From the NCBI GenBank assembly GCA_964563135.1, contig CAZLWV010000014.1, positions 13,907 to 77,906 on the forward strand: a DNA stretch of 64,000 nt. Direction: 5' to 3'. Numbering within the stretch: the first letter of the stretch is position 1; each line of letters starts with the position of its first letter. Shown here in pieces: positions 42,277 through 52,820 of the stretch. The notes beneath the pieces were generated by a model that worked only from the letters and a program-made list of their open reading frames with translations, made no database searches and was not told where the DNA came from. A program made the translations under genes and the position numbers. The stretch comes from JAAYAY01 sp964563135. Lineage in GTDB: Bacteria > Planctomycetota > Planctomycetia > Pirellulales > Thermoguttaceae.

Positions 42277-45200
42277 ATGGATAGCACAGTTTCTCGAGCA
42301 GACTCTCCTCCGAGAGGCCTGGTCGTTCTTGGCTTTGCGCTCGTTCTTGCCTGCCTGCCCGGCAAGACCATGGCCCAGGGGCCCCTCCCCGCCTACGAGA
42401 AGAAGGCCAGTTGGGCGGAAACCCTGGTTGCCTGGCGCGAGCAGACAGTCCAGCGACCAGACTTGTTTTCACCCCCACGTACTTTCGGGCCCGCAAACAT
42501 TGCCCGTTTCCGGTCTCCTCCCCATCCGCTCGTCGCCCTTTGGCAGCGCCTGCAGCAGGATTTTCCCCTGGAATGCGACTGGATGCTACAGGACCTGGCT
42601 GCCTGCGGCTACCCCTCAAGCAACCCAACGCGGCCCGATCACTACCCCCTCCGCTGGCTCGGTCCCGCGGCCGACGCCGATCTGGAGAAGTCGCTCACTG
42701 TTCGCGTCGTTGAGGAATTGGGTGCCCGGGGCGAGAAGACCCGGTCCGAACTGGACCGCCTCGTCCAGACCGGCACCCCCTCGCATACCCGGCCCTGGCT
42801 GGAACTCTACGCCGCCGCCTGCCGCATGCGCCGCGAAGAACGCCTGCGCTCGCTGGCCGCAAAATGCCCGGCCTTCATCTTCACAAAACACTTCAACATG
42901 GGCGGCTCGCATTACACCTTCACCGAGGGGCTCTCCGACGCCCAGTCGGAACGTCACTTCGATCCCGGCTCTGCCCTGTGCCTGCTGGAGCTGACCGATA
43001 ATGGACCCGTCGTGCGGCCCCTGCTGGAGGACCCGACCGGCGTCATCCGCGATCCGGATGTGTCCTGCGATGGCAATCGCGTCCTGTTCGCCTGGAAGAA
43101 GTCCGACCGGCTCGACGACTACCACCTCCACGACCTCGATCTGGCATCGGGCAACGTGCGCCAACTGACCTTCGGCCTCGGCTTTGCCGACTACGAAGGC
43201 GTCTACGTTCCGGGGGGCGACATCCTCTTCAATTCCACCCGCTGCGTGCAGGCCGTTGACTGCTTCTTCACCGAGGTGAGCAACCTCTATACCTGCGACA
43301 CCGAGGGCCGATTCCTGCGCCGCCTGGCGTTCGACCAGGTCCACACCAATTACCCCACCCTGACCGATGACGGACGGGCGATCTACACCCGCTGGGAATA
43401 CAACGACCGCGGCCAGATCTACACGCAGGCCCTCTTTCAAATGAACCCCGACGGTACCAGCCAGACCGAGTACTATGGCAACAACTCGTACTTCCCCACG
43501 GCGATCCTCCATGCCCGTCAGATCCCCAGTACCCAGAAAGTGCTGGCGGTTGCGGCCGGGCACCATAATCCCCAAATGGGCAAGCTGATCGTGCTCGACC
43601 CGGCCCAGGGCCGGCAGGAGAACCAGGGCGCCCAGCTTGTCGCGCCCGTTCGCCCAACTCCCGCCGTCAAAGTCGATGCCTATGGCCAGTTGGGCGACCT
43701 CTGGCAGTACCCCTGCCCGCTCAGCGATACCGAATTCCTGGTCGGTTACGCTCCGTGGGGACGGGCGTCGAATCCGCTGCTGTTTGGCGTCTATTTCATG
43801 ACAATCGACGGTCGCAGGGAACTCTTGGCCAGTGATCCGGTCGTCTCCTGCAACCAGCCCGTGCCGCTCCGGCGACCGGTCCCCCGCCGCCGGCCTGCAG
43901 CCACCAACTACGCCCGCGACACCGGCACGTTCTACCTGCAGGACGTTTACGCCGGCCCCGGCCTGGACGGTATTCCGCGCGGCACCGCGAAGAAGCTCCG
44001 CGTGATCGGCCTCAGTTTCCGCGCCACCGTCGTCGGCGGCAACCACAACCGCGGCGAGGCGGGAGCGGCTTTCGTTGCCACTCCGATCGCCGTGGCTCAG
44101 GGGAGCTGGCAGGCAAAAGCCATCCTGGGTGAAACGCCGGTCTCGGCCGATGGGTCGGCCTTCTTCACCGCGCCGGCCCGCACGCCCCTCTATTTCCAGG
44201 CCATCGACGAGAAGGGGCACGTCATCCAGACGATGCGGAGCTGGACCACCCTCCAGCCGGGTGAAAACGCCTCCTGCGTCGGCTGCCACGAACACAAGAA
44301 CGCCAGCCCGTTGCCCCGCCGCGCCAGCCAGGCCCTCACCCGCGGCCCGCGGCCGCTCGAGCCGTTCTACGGCCCGCCCCGCGGCTTCAGCTTCGCCCGC
44401 GAAATCCAGCCCATCCTCGACCGCCACTGCACCCGCTGCCACAACGACCGGAACGATCTGCCCTGGCTCGCCGGCACACGATCCCCAAGTAGCCGATCGG
44501 CGGCGGAGGAGGATAGCCGGCCTGCCTTCAGCCTTCTTGCCACCGGCACCACCGATTGGGTCGCCCGCCGCCGCTTCAGCGACGGCTACCTGGCCCTGAC
44601 CGGCGCGGTTCGCAGCTATGATCGGTCCCTGGAAGGCACCTCCCGATCCCTGGTCAACTGGATCTCCCCCCAGTCCGGCCCGCCGATGCGCCAGCCCTAT
44701 TCTGCCGGAGCCGCCACCAGCAACCTGATCACGCTCCTCGAAGAAGGACACGAGGGGGTGGCCCTCAACCAGGAGGAAATGGAGAAGCTTGCCTGCTGGA
44801 TCGACCTGGTGGTGCCCTACTGCGGCGACTACCACGAGGCCAATGTCTGGTCGCCTGTCGAGAGGGCTCGCTACGACGGTTTCCTCGCCAAGCGGAAGAA
44901 GATGGAGGCCATCGAGAAACGCAACATCGAGGAGCTGCTGGCCAGCCAGCAAACGCTCCAAATCGGCCAGGATCCCGAGGACAAGCCTCTTCGTGCAGCC
45001 GCACTCACCGTCGAAGTCCTCTCGGCCGGCGCTAGTTTTTTGCTCCAGCGGCAGGCCTCGGCGAACCCGAGTTCACCCCTGGTTGTCGACCTGCCCCGGC
45101 CGCTCCGGGCAGGCGACCGCATCTGCGCCCGCGGCGCCCGTCACCTGGCCGTCAGCTTCGACCCCAACCTGGGCGAACGCCTGATCTACCTTCCCGGCAA

Positions 45201-45837
45201 GCGACTGGAATGGACCGTCCCGGCCGAGGCCGACCCGGCCCAGCCCGGCAAATCGCCTTACCCTCCTTCAACCTTCCGGCCCGAGCACCCGCAGCTCACA
45301 TTCCGCCCTGTGGCGTTGGCCGAGCTCGACGCCTACCGCAACCTCGCGGCCAACCCCTACGACCTCCGCGACTCGGCCGCCGTCTTCCCCCATGCGGCTG
45401 CCGGCAGCCAGTGCCGCAACGACCCGGTCTTCGCCCCAAGAAACGCCATTGACACTGAGCGCCGCAGCGAAGGCCACGGCCCTTGGCCATACCAGTCGTG
45501 GGGCCCGGAGAAGGACGGCGACGCCTGGTGGCAGGTCGACTTCGGTCGGCAAGTGGAGATCGACAAGGTCGTCATCACCCTGCGGGCCGACTTCCCCCAC
45601 GACAGCCACTGGCGCGGGGCCACCCTCGTCTTTTCCGACGACCACCGGCGCACCATCCAGCTCGAAAAGAAGTCCGGGCCGCAAACCTTCACCTTCGAAG
45701 CCCGCCGCACCTCATCTCTCCGCCTTGCCGACCTTGTCCAGCCCGACCCGCCCGGCTGGGCCGCCCTCACCGAACTGGAAGCCTGGGGCCGCGACCCCAT
45801 CCCCGTCGCCGAGGAACTGTCGGCGTCGGCGCCGTGA
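42277..45837 (+). CDS. large HzsA-like c-type cytochrome protein with F5/8 type C domain
   Basis: A 1186-aa exported protein, starting at the ATG that gives a signal sequence (GLVVLGFALVLACLPGKTMA). Residues about 200-520 carry TolB-like repeats (HLHDLDLASGNVRQLTFGLG, YVPGGDILFNSTRCVQAVDC, QMNPDGTSQTEYYGN). Two haem motifs follow, ASCVGCHEHKN and RHCTRCHNDRND, separated by about 50 residues. The C-terminal 150 residues are a discoidin (F5/8 type C, CBM32-like) domain: AIDTERRSEGHGPWPYQSWG, WWQVDFGRQVEIDKVVITLR and LVFSDDHRRTIQLEKKSGPQ. It is a distant relative of the protein at 7629, which lacks the discoidin domain. Probable role: cell-surface redox or binding protein. Not evidence of anammox. 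Confidence 0.85.
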   Translation: MDSTVSRADSPPRGLVVLGFALVLACLPGKTMAQGPLPAYEKKASWAETLVAWREQTVQRPDLFSPPRTFGPANIARFRSPPHPLVALWQRLQQDFPLECDWMLQDLAACGYPSSNPTRPDHYPLRWLGPAADADLEKSLTVRVVEELGARGEKTRSELDRLVQTGTPSHTRPWLELYAAACRMRREERLRSLAAKCPAFIFTKHFNMGGSHYTFTEGLSDAQSERHFDPGSALCLLELTDNGPVVRPLLEDPTGVIRDPDVSCDGNRVLFAWKKSDRLDDYHLHDLDLASGNVRQLTFGLGFADYEGVYVPGGDILFNSTRCVQAVDCFFTEVSNLYTCDTEGRFLRRLAFDQVHTNYPTLTDDGRAIYTRWEYNDRGQIYTQALFQMNPDGTSQTEYYGNNSYFPTAILHARQIPSTQKVLAVAAGHHNPQMGKLIVLDPAQGRQENQGAQLVAPVRPTPAVKVDAYGQLGDLWQYPCPLSDTEFLVGYAPWGRASNPLLFGVYFMTIDGRRELLASDPVVSCNQPVPLRRPVPRRRPAATNYARDTGTFYLQDVYAGPGLDGIPRGTAKKLRVIGLSFRATVVGGNHNRGEAGAAFVATPIAVAQGSWQAKAILGETPVSADGSAFFTAPARTPLYFQAIDEKGHVIQTMRSWTTLQPGENASCVGCHEHKNASPLPRRASQALTRGPRPLEPFYGPPRGFSFAREIQPILDRHCTRCHNDRNDLPWLAGTRSPSSRSAAEEDSRPAFSLLATGTTDWVARRRFSDGYLALTGAVRSYDRSLEGTSRSLVNWISPQSGPPMRQPYSAGAATSNLITLLEEGHEGVALNQEEMEKLACWIDLVVPYCGDYHEANVWSPVERARYDGFLAKRKKMEAIEKRNIEELLASQQTLQIGQDPEDKPLRAAALTVEVLSAGASFLLQRQASANPSSPLVVDLPRPLRAGDRICARGARHLAVSFDPNLGERLIYLPGKRLEWTVPAEADPAQPGKSPYPPSTFRPEHPQLTFRPVALAELDAYRNLAANPYDLRDSAAVFPHAAAGSQCRNDPVFAPRNAIDTERRSEGHGPWPYQSWGPEKDGDAWWQVDFGRQVEIDKVVITLRADFPHDSHWRGATLVFSDDHRRTIQLEKKSGPQTFTFEARRTSSLRLADLVQPDPPGWAALTELEAWGRDPIPVAEELSASAP

Positions 45838-46026
45838 GGAACGGGGGGGCAACAAGGATTTCGGCCCGGAGGTTGCCTGGACGGCGCCACTTCAGAACCG
45901 TGCCATTGCCAGAAAATTGTTTAACGCCCAGCCGCAGGCGCCGGCTCTTGCGACCCTGCCATACAGAGGAGTCACATCAAAAGCCACGGAATCCGGGTGC
46001 TACGGGGTACTTGTCCTGCCGTCCTG

Positions 46027-48194
46027 TTAGAACTCAAGCTGCGCGACGACTTCCGTGTGGTCTCCCCGTCCCATGGGCGCGGCCCAGGCAGGGCGGGCCT
46101 TGCGCAGCGGTTCGGCCGAAGGAGGAAGCCCGTAGTGCAAGGCCGTGATGCGCAGCTTGATCGTGCCGGGCCTGGTCAGCTCAATCTCCGCCTCGGTCAT
46201 CTCGGAGAAATTCAGAGCGAGCCCTTTCAGGGGAGTTTCGACGGGCCGGCCATTGAACGTTACATCGGAGCCAAAGTCCGGATCCACCGCGACGATGACG
46301 CGATGCTGATTCTCTCCAGGCTTCAGGAGCAGCTTCAGGCGGCGACCATCGTCGACGGCCTCTTCCGCCACGAGCTCGACGGTGGGGGGAACAACATCCA
46401 TTTCGGCCTTCCACGTCACGCAGTGCGGCAGATCTCTCTCCGGCGGGCGCGTGATCGCATGACGCATGGATTCAGGCAGTCGTCCCAGATTGGCCCTCGC
46501 GAAGAGGCGCGCCTCATTGTCATATTGTGCATGTATGACCGAGACCGGCTGCGGCCATTTCTCCGAATAGATCGGAACCACCATCGCGGTTATCAGCCCC
46601 ACAACCGTCAGGCTCAAAACCAACAAGAGAAACCGGAAGATCCGTGTATCCGCCGTGATCGTGGGAGCGATCAAGAGCCCGATCAGGGCCAGCGGAACCG
46701 TGTGAGCGAACGAAGGCAGAAAACCGAGCACATCCACCAGTCCCCGAGCAAGCGGCAGCCAGAGCGCACAGGCCGCCAGCAGGAAAGCCAGGTTGGCCAA
46801 CTCCCAGCGAAAGCCTCGCCATGAGGCAATAAGCCGGAAGACGCATGCAACGCCCGCCGGCACTGTGAACAAGTAGCTCGCCCCGGGCAAGTACCAGGCC
46901 GTCAGAATTCCAAACGCCGCCCAATACACGATCATCACCGCGGGCGCGACACTGCCCGAAGCACGTCTTCTGATCAGAGTCCAGACGAGGGCCGGTGTAC
47001 CCATCCCTATGCACCACACTGCCACCCATATCGGCTGGGGCCACGACCACCACGGTATCGGCTCTCTCGTCCACGCGATCACCATCCAGGAAGCGCCGGC
47101 CCCCAGAAGGCCCGCCGCAGTCAGCGCCAGCGGCCAGGCAAACAGCCCAAACACGAAACTGCGAACCCACGCTTCCGATTCCCGCCGGCTCGCCAGTAGC
47201 ACCCCTACGGCGAGCACGGCGACTCCGATCGCAACCGCCAGATTCCAGCGCTGGGGCCACGACACCGTGAACCAGCCCAGCGTATCGAAGAACACCGCGT
47301 CCCCCTTCGGCAACTCCTCCAGCCGAACGCCCGACAGGGCCTGGGCCATGGCCAAGAAGTGCTCGCCCTGATGCTGCACGCTGCCCAGGTCGAGGTTCTC
47401 CAGGTTGTCGCACGAACTGTGATAGTGCGCCATCCCGCCGATGAAGGCAAAATTCATACCGGCCACGCCGCGCTCCTTGAACACGGTCAGATCCGTGTCG
47501 TTGGGGAGCATCTCGTAAATCGCCGGAAATAGCGATGTCGAAATCGTTCGCCGGCAGTGCCGCGACATGAGGCGGATCAGGCCGAGGTTGTCCGGCCCGG
47601 TCTCGAACATGAAGCTGGGCCCGCGCGTACCTCTTGCTTCCCAATTCAACACGACACGGATCTTGCTCATCAACGGATGCTCGGCAGCAAAGGCTCGGGC
47701 GCCGCACAAGCCAAGCTCTTCCGCGTCGGTGATCAGGAAGATCAGGTCGTTGCGGGGTGGCGGTGCCTGCGTGAGTATGCGGGCGATCTCCAGAATCGAG
47801 CACACGCCGCTGGCGTCGTCGGCCACTCCCGGGCCTGCCGGCACCGAGTCGTAATGGGCAACCAGAGCAACGGCATCGGCGCCGTCGGTTCCGCGCAGAG
47901 GAACGACGATGTTCTGGACCTGCTCGGCAACACCACGGTCGTCACGGGCGAACGTGGTTTGCACCTCCGGCTCCAGGCCGAGAGCGCGAAACTCGGCGAT
48001 CACCGCGTCTCGCACGCGTGCGTGGTCGAGACTGCCCGTTGGATGGGGCACGCCGGGACGAATAATCTTCTCCAACAGATGGCCGACTCGTCCGGCAGAG
48101 AACTCGTCTCCGGCCGCGTCGGGCCCCTGGCATCGGGCGGCGTGTATCGCAGCAGCGCCAATACCAGCATCAGCAAAAAGGCCGATATGTGCAT
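46027..48194 (-). CDS. M28 family aminopeptidase with multi-pass membrane domain (N-terminal frameshift)
   Basis: M28 peptidases are zinc exopeptidases. The main frame has FSAGRVGHLLEKIIRPGVPH then PTGSLDHARVRDAVIAEFRA, LVAHYDSVPAGPGVADDASG (first metal ligands), FLITDAEELGLCGARAFAAE (catalytic Glu pair) and MAHYHSSCDNLENLDLGSVQ. Residues about 350-620 hold roughly eight hydrophobic segments, and the end is a beta-rich domain. The expected N-terminal signal anchor (MHISAFLLMLVLALLRYTPP, ATG at 48194) is in a different frame from the peptidase domain. The frames need a one-base shift near 48105-48120, so a frameshift or sequencing error lies there. The topology resembles ER-type M28 (Fxna-like) proteins. 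Confidence 0.75.
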
Positions 48195-48421
48195 GGCGAA
48201 CCATAAGTCCGGCCTGCTTTGCCCACCATCCCAGTGCGATTCCATCTATCCACCTCAAAGCTGTTTCCCCCAGCACACCACCCCGCTGCTCGTCGAGCCA
48301 TTTCCCGGAAACGACCGAATCTGCACTACCGCCGCACGATCGAGCTGGAAAAAGAAGGTCGGACCAAATGACAGGACCAGGCCTCCTGTGGCTGTCCTGG
48401 GGCTGAAGCGGCCTTCTGCAC

Positions 48422-50611
48422 TCAACGGCCCGGCAGCGTGCCTCGATACTCGTCCTTGTAGAGGCCGATCTTTTCCATGGGGATCGTCTCAAACGACGGC
48501 AGCGCCTGCCGGAGCCACGTCTGCCAATGCGAAATAGCGTCCTGCATTGTCCGCTTGCCGACGCCCGGATCGATGGGCTTGTCCCCGGTTCCCGAAAGAT
48601 TCGTGAATCCCTTCACCTCGGTTCCCTTGGCGGTTCCGCTCGTGCTCACCGCCAGGTTGTCGGCCATCTCGAACTTGTCGAGCAGCTTTTTCACGTTGCC
48701 GTCAAAACTGCAAACCTCTTTGCTGCAGTCCACAAACACGTTCCGCAAAATCGGGTTGCCCAGGGGCTCGCGAGGGTTTTCAGTCATGATCGCCGCCAGG
48801 CGTGGATACCTGGTGCTCCACGGTGGCTGCATGTAGTTCAGCCGCTGGGCCTTCTTTTCCAGGCTCCAGCTCTCATCGGCCGGATCGTTCCACTGCTTCC
48901 AGGTCATGCCGCGCGAGTCGATATGCAAACCGATGGGACAATCGATCACCAGGTTGTTCACCACGGGATTGTCGCGCCCGCCTCCGATCATGATCGCCCG
49001 CCCCGCACGGTAGAACACGTTGCCCTCGAGCGTGTCGCCGCAGTCGCAGTCGTCCAGGTAGATTCCCATCGTATTGACGTGTTCGGCGTTGCCGCTGCCG
49101 AGGTCGTGAATGAAGTTGTTCCGCAGAACATTGCCGCGACTCGTCCAGTCCCGGCCGGAGTAGAATGCGCCGGCGTCGCCGGTTTCCATCACCACGCGAT
49201 AGACTTCGTTCCGTTCAAACAGATGCTCGTTGCCGCCGTACAACACCGCATTGTGCGGCGCATCGTGGATGCAGTTGTTGCATGCCGCTTGCCCGCAGTC
49301 ATTGGCCCCGATCCCGGGCGCGTAGGTGCGCTTAAAGATGCCGAAATGGTGGATGTGATTGTTCTCGGCAAGGTTCCCCGCCGGCGTCAGCGACTTCCGG
49401 TCCCCGCCGCTCAGCGAGATGCCGCCGCTGCCGATGTTGTACACATCGCAAGAGCGCACCGTGCTGGCCGAGCCATGCAAAGAAATCCCGCTTCCGGCCA
49501 GGTTGGCGATGGTGCAGCCCGCCAGCTCGAAGTGGTCCACGTTGCGAGCCACGATTCCGTCGCCGTGGCCGTACTCGAAATCAAGGCCCGCCAGCTTCAC
49601 ATGCTGCGTGCCATTTGCCATGACCAGGGGCTCGCTCAAGGTCGCCAGGACGATCTCCGCACCGCCCAGTTCTTCCTTCGGGTAGAAGTAGAGCCGTTTG
49701 CGCGGGCGATCCAGATACCACTCGCCTGGACTATCCAATTCCTCCAGGGCGTTCATGGCGAAGAACCGGCGAGTCTTGGCCCCCCACGTGCCGGCGTTGA
49801 TGCCGTAGGAGTGCGGCGCGGCCAGCGTCAGGATCTTCTTCTCCCGGTCGTAGGAAGCCACGCGAATCACCTCGTCGCTCCAGTCGTGGGTCCAGTATCC
49901 AAACAGCCACACGCCCTCCGCCAGGTTCCAGCCCGTCGGCCGCGAGTCGTCAAAACGGAAAGAACCCGGGTGCAGCACTCGCAACGCCGGATCGGTGGCC
50001 TCCGGCTGGGGAAGCCCGGTATCGACGGCCTCGGAGAAACCCGCCCACCCGCCCTCGGTCGCGGTAACGTTGGGCCACCGTGCAAGGGTCATCGGCTGCC
50101 GGTTCACATACAGCCACGGCCCGACGGGCGCTCCATGAAAGGCGGTCTTGAACTCCGGAAATGCCCCCGGCACCTTGTCCGACAGGTCGCACACCCGCAC
50201 CCTGTCACGCGCTGCCGCGTCCAGCCGCGATCGCACTGCCGCATCGGTAACCGGCCCGAAAGAACCGGAGTCCAGCAAAATGCCCCCCTGAAACCGCGCT
50301 CTGCCGGCTTCCGTGGCCCGGTAGACAACAGGCCCATCTGCGGTGCCGCTGTCCTCGGCTCTCAACTCAAACGACGCCTGCAAAGGATAGACTCCCGGTC
50401 CAACATGGACCGTGGCGGTCTGGCCGCTCCTTAAGGTCCCCGCCTCCCGCAGCCCGCGGACCGCATCCCGTGCTTGCGCGAGAGTCTGAAACGGACTTTG
50501 ACGACTACCGTCGCCGCCGGCCGCCGCGTCCGCCGCTACGTACACGTCCACGTCGGCATATGCACACGAAACCATTGCCAGGGCAAGCCACAACCACATG
50601 CACCGCTTCAT
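48422..50611 (-). CDS. secreted right-handed parallel beta-helix protein (polysaccharide lyase/hydrolase-like)
   Basis: A 729-aa protein with a signal peptide (MKRCMWLWLALAMVSCAYAD). It opens with the typical VYVAADAAAGGDGSRQSPFQ TLAQAR block, then many parallel beta-helix rungs: VDHFELAGCTIANLAGSGIS, VRSCDVYNIGSGGISLSGGD, CNNCIHDAPHNAVLYGGNEH, GNVLRNNFIHDLGSGNAEHV and YLDDCDCGDTLEGNVFYRAG. The fold is used by pectate lyases, alginate lyases and related enzymes, but the catalytic residues are not obvious. It lies back to back with the GH29 gene across a repeat-bearing spacer. Confidence 0.85.
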   Translation of the reverse strand: MKRCMWLWLALAMVSCAYADVDVYVAADAAAGGDGSRQSPFQTLAQARDAVRGLREAGTLRSGQTATVHVGPGVYPLQASFELRAEDSGTADGPVVYRATEAGRARFQGGILLDSGSFGPVTDAAVRSRLDAAARDRVRVCDLSDKVPGAFPEFKTAFHGAPVGPWLYVNRQPMTLARWPNVTATEGGWAGFSEAVDTGLPQPEATDPALRVLHPGSFRFDDSRPTGWNLAEGVWLFGYWTHDWSDEVIRVASYDREKKILTLAAPHSYGINAGTWGAKTRRFFAMNALEELDSPGEWYLDRPRKRLYFYPKEELGGAEIVLATLSEPLVMANGTQHVKLAGLDFEYGHGDGIVARNVDHFELAGCTIANLAGSGISLHGSASTVRSCDVYNIGSGGISLSGGDRKSLTPAGNLAENNHIHHFGIFKRTYAPGIGANDCGQAACNNCIHDAPHNAVLYGGNEHLFERNEVYRVVMETGDAGAFYSGRDWTSRGNVLRNNFIHDLGSGNAEHVNTMGIYLDDCDCGDTLEGNVFYRAGRAIMIGGGRDNPVVNNLVIDCPIGLHIDSRGMTWKQWNDPADESWSLEKKAQRLNYMQPPWSTRYPRLAAIMTENPREPLGNPILRNVFVDCSKEVCSFDGNVKKLLDKFEMADNLAVSTSGTAKGTEVKGFTNLSGTGDKPIDPGVGKRTMQDAISHWQTWLRQALPSFETIPMEKIGLYKDEYRGTLPGR

Positions 50612-50975
50612 ATTGCACCTCTATCGAAAGGCCGGTCGCAGGATTCATCGATCTCGGTCCAGTATCACCAAAGCTCGGCCGCTTTTGAAGACATGCGGCA
50701 GCAGAATCGGGTGGCCCCGCTCTTGAAGCGGGGGCACGCACGTCCCAGGAGGCTCCCTGCAGCACTGCGATCCACCAGCCGATTCCCTCGGCCAGGCGGC
50801 ACTATCCCTGCCACGTCAAATCGCGTATTCTGGGCAGAACGTTCGATCCGGCGTCTTGTACGACCTACCTCAAAGATCGTTGAGTTCTTCACCCAGCCCC
50901 GCGACCAACGGGAGCAGACCGCTTTTCGAGCGGTAGCTCGCATTGGCCGGCGGCCTGCCGCCTGGGAGGTGCAAT
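50612..50975. other. divergent spacer with repeat-family member
   Basis: This separates the beta-helix gene from the fucosidase gene. Apart from the palindromic repeat at 50709-50785, and GGGAGG (50964-50969) as ribosome site of the fucosidase, I see no gene and no clear promoter. Confidence 0.4.
50709..50785. repeat. interspersed palindromic repeat, member C
   Basis: A hairpin CCCCGCTCTTGAAGCGGGG (50715-50733) is preceded by GGGTGG and followed by CACGCACGTCCCAGGAGG and then GATCCACCAGCC. It matches the layout of the copies near 55049 and 62617, in which the hairpin is CCCCGGTTCTCGAACCGGGG. Confidence 0.65.
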
Positions 50976-52790
50976 GTGAATCGGCTGATCTCTGCCGGCC
51001 TTGTCCTGCTGGCCTGTGTCTCAACTCGAGCCGCCGAACCTCCGGCGCCGCTGCTGCCCGTGCCCTCGCCGCAACAGCTCCGCTGGCAACGCGCAGAAAT
51101 GACCATGTTCCTGCACTTCGGTGTCAATACGTTCACCGATCGGGAGTGGGGCGACGGCACGGAAGATCCTGATGTCTTCAGCCCCACGGACCTCGATTGC
51201 CTCGAGTGGGTGCGCGAGGCTCGGGCGGCCGGGTTCGGCATGCTGATCCTCACGGCAAAGCACCACGACGGATTCTGTTTGTGGCCCAGCAGGTACACCG
51301 ATCACTGTGTCCGGTCGAGCACGTGGCAGGAGGGCAAGGGAGACGTGCTGCGGCAGTTCGTCGACGCCTGCCGTGCCGAACAGATGCCGGCCGGTTTCTA
51401 CCTGTCGCCCTGGGATCGCCACGAGCCCAGCTACGGAGACAGCCCCCGCTACAATCAGCACTTCATCAACCAACTGACCGAACTGCTAACAACCTATGGC
51501 CCCTTCGCGGAAGTCTGGTTTGACGGCGCGTGCGGCGAAGGCCCGAATGGAAAGCAGCAGGTCTACGATTGGCCGAGCTATTACGCAAAAATCCGCCAGT
51601 TGGAACCAACCGCACTCATTGCGATCTGCGGCCCGGACGTCCGCTGGGTGGGCAACGAATCGGGCGTGGCCCGTCCAGGCGAGTCGAGCGTGAAGGACGC
51701 CGGTCCCCGGCAAGATAACGTCGACGGCGGCAAAGTCTGGTACCCGGCCGAGTGCGACGTTTCGATCCGGCCCGGCTGGTTCTATCACGCCTCCGAGGAC
51801 AATAAGCTGAAGAGCGTGGAACACCTTTTGGATATCTACTTCAAGTCGGTCGGTCGCAACAGCGTGCTGCTGCTGAACGTTCCCCCGGATCGCGCCGGGC
51901 GATTGTCGAACTGCGACGCCCAGCGGTTGGCTGAATTTCGCGCGGCACTCGACGAAATCTTCGCCACCGACTTGTGTGCTGGCCGCCCAGCACAGGCCAA
52001 CAATGTTCGCCAAAACGACTCGCGGTTTGCCGCCGCCAACCTCACCGACGGCAATCTCGATACCTATTGGGCGACCGATGACAGCGTGACCAGCGGTTCC
52101 GCAGAAATCCGGTTCCAGTCAGCTCGACCGTTCAACGTGATCAACGTCCAGGAATACATTCCGCTCGGGGAGCGTGTGCGGCGGTATCATATCGATGCGA
52201 AAACGCCCGTCGGGTGGCAGACCGTGGCTTCCGGCACGATCATTGGCCAGCGGAATCTGCTTCCAATTCCCGTCGTCACCGCCGACGCACTCCGGCTGGT
52301 GATCGACGAAGCGGCCGCCTGCCCGGCGATCGCCTCTTTCGGAGCCTACTACAGTCGGCGGGCCGTTCAGGCCGGTTCCGGATCCCTGGCGGCGCACCAG
52401 CCGGCGGAGGCTTCCAACGTTCACGGCGATGGCACCGTCTATGGCCCTGACAAGGCGCTCGATGACGATCCGCAGACACGTTGGGCAACCGCCGACGAGG
52501 TGCGCCAGTGCTGGCTCGATGTCGACCTGCGCGAGCCTCAGGCGGTTGGCCGGATCACGATTTCCGAACTCGAGCCTCGCATCACCAGATTCCAGATCGA
52601 GTATCGCCTGACACCTGACGAGCCCTGGAAGACCGCCCTGTCGGGTGACAAGGCCGGTGAGCAGTTCGCAGCGAGCTTTCCCTCCGTCCAGGCCCGGTAC
52701 GTCCGGCTGCATATCCTCGACGCAAGCTTCGCGCCAACCATCTGGGAGTTCGGCGTCTTCGGTCCTGATAAAGGAAAGACCGATCACTAA
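50976..52790 (+). CDS. alpha-L-fucosidase (GH29) with two discoidin-like domains
   Basis: GH29 enzymes remove alpha-L-fucose from glycans. The GTG start is preceded by GGGAGG at 6 nt and gives a signal peptide (VNRLISAGLVLLACVSTRAA); the 604-aa size fits GH29 with tails. The catalytic barrel shows LHFGVNTFTDREWGDGTEDP, LILTAKHHDGFCLWPS, FYLSPWDRHEPSYGD and AEVWFDGACGEG, whose Asp183 is the likely nucleophile. Residues about 345-600 contain two F5/8 type C-like domains (SRFAAANLTDGNLDTYWATD; YGPDKALDDDPQTRWATADE), probably for glycan binding. The next gene starts 30 bp later. Confidence 0.92.
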   Translation: MNRLISAGLVLLACVSTRAAEPPAPLLPVPSPQQLRWQRAEMTMFLHFGVNTFTDREWGDGTEDPDVFSPTDLDCLEWVREARAAGFGMLILTAKHHDGFCLWPSRYTDHCVRSSTWQEGKGDVLRQFVDACRAEQMPAGFYLSPWDRHEPSYGDSPRYNQHFINQLTELLTTYGPFAEVWFDGACGEGPNGKQQVYDWPSYYAKIRQLEPTALIAICGPDVRWVGNESGVARPGESSVKDAGPRQDNVDGGKVWYPAECDVSIRPGWFYHASEDNKLKSVEHLLDIYFKSVGRNSVLLLNVPPDRAGRLSNCDAQRLAEFRAALDEIFATDLCAGRPAQANNVRQNDSRFAAANLTDGNLDTYWATDDSVTSGSAEIRFQSARPFNVINVQEYIPLGERVRRYHIDAKTPVGWQTVASGTIIGQRNLLPIPVVTADALRLVIDEAAACPAIASFGAYYSRRAVQAGSGSLAAHQPAEASNVHGDGTVYGPDKALDDDPQTRWATADEVRQCWLDVDLREPQAVGRITISELEPRITRFQIEYRLTPDEPWKTALSGDKAGEQFAASFPSVQARYVRLHILDASFAPTIWEFGVFGPDKGKTDH

Positions 52791-52820
52791 CCGGTTCCAT
52801 TTCCACAAGCGAGCAAACCC

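Noticed and set aside
42616..44961. 781-codon minus-strand open frame
   Set aside because: Antisense to the second HzsA-like gene, which has haem motifs and a signal peptide in the true frame.
48527..50434. 635-codon plus-strand open frame
   Set aside because: Antisense to the beta-helix gene; no conserved motif.
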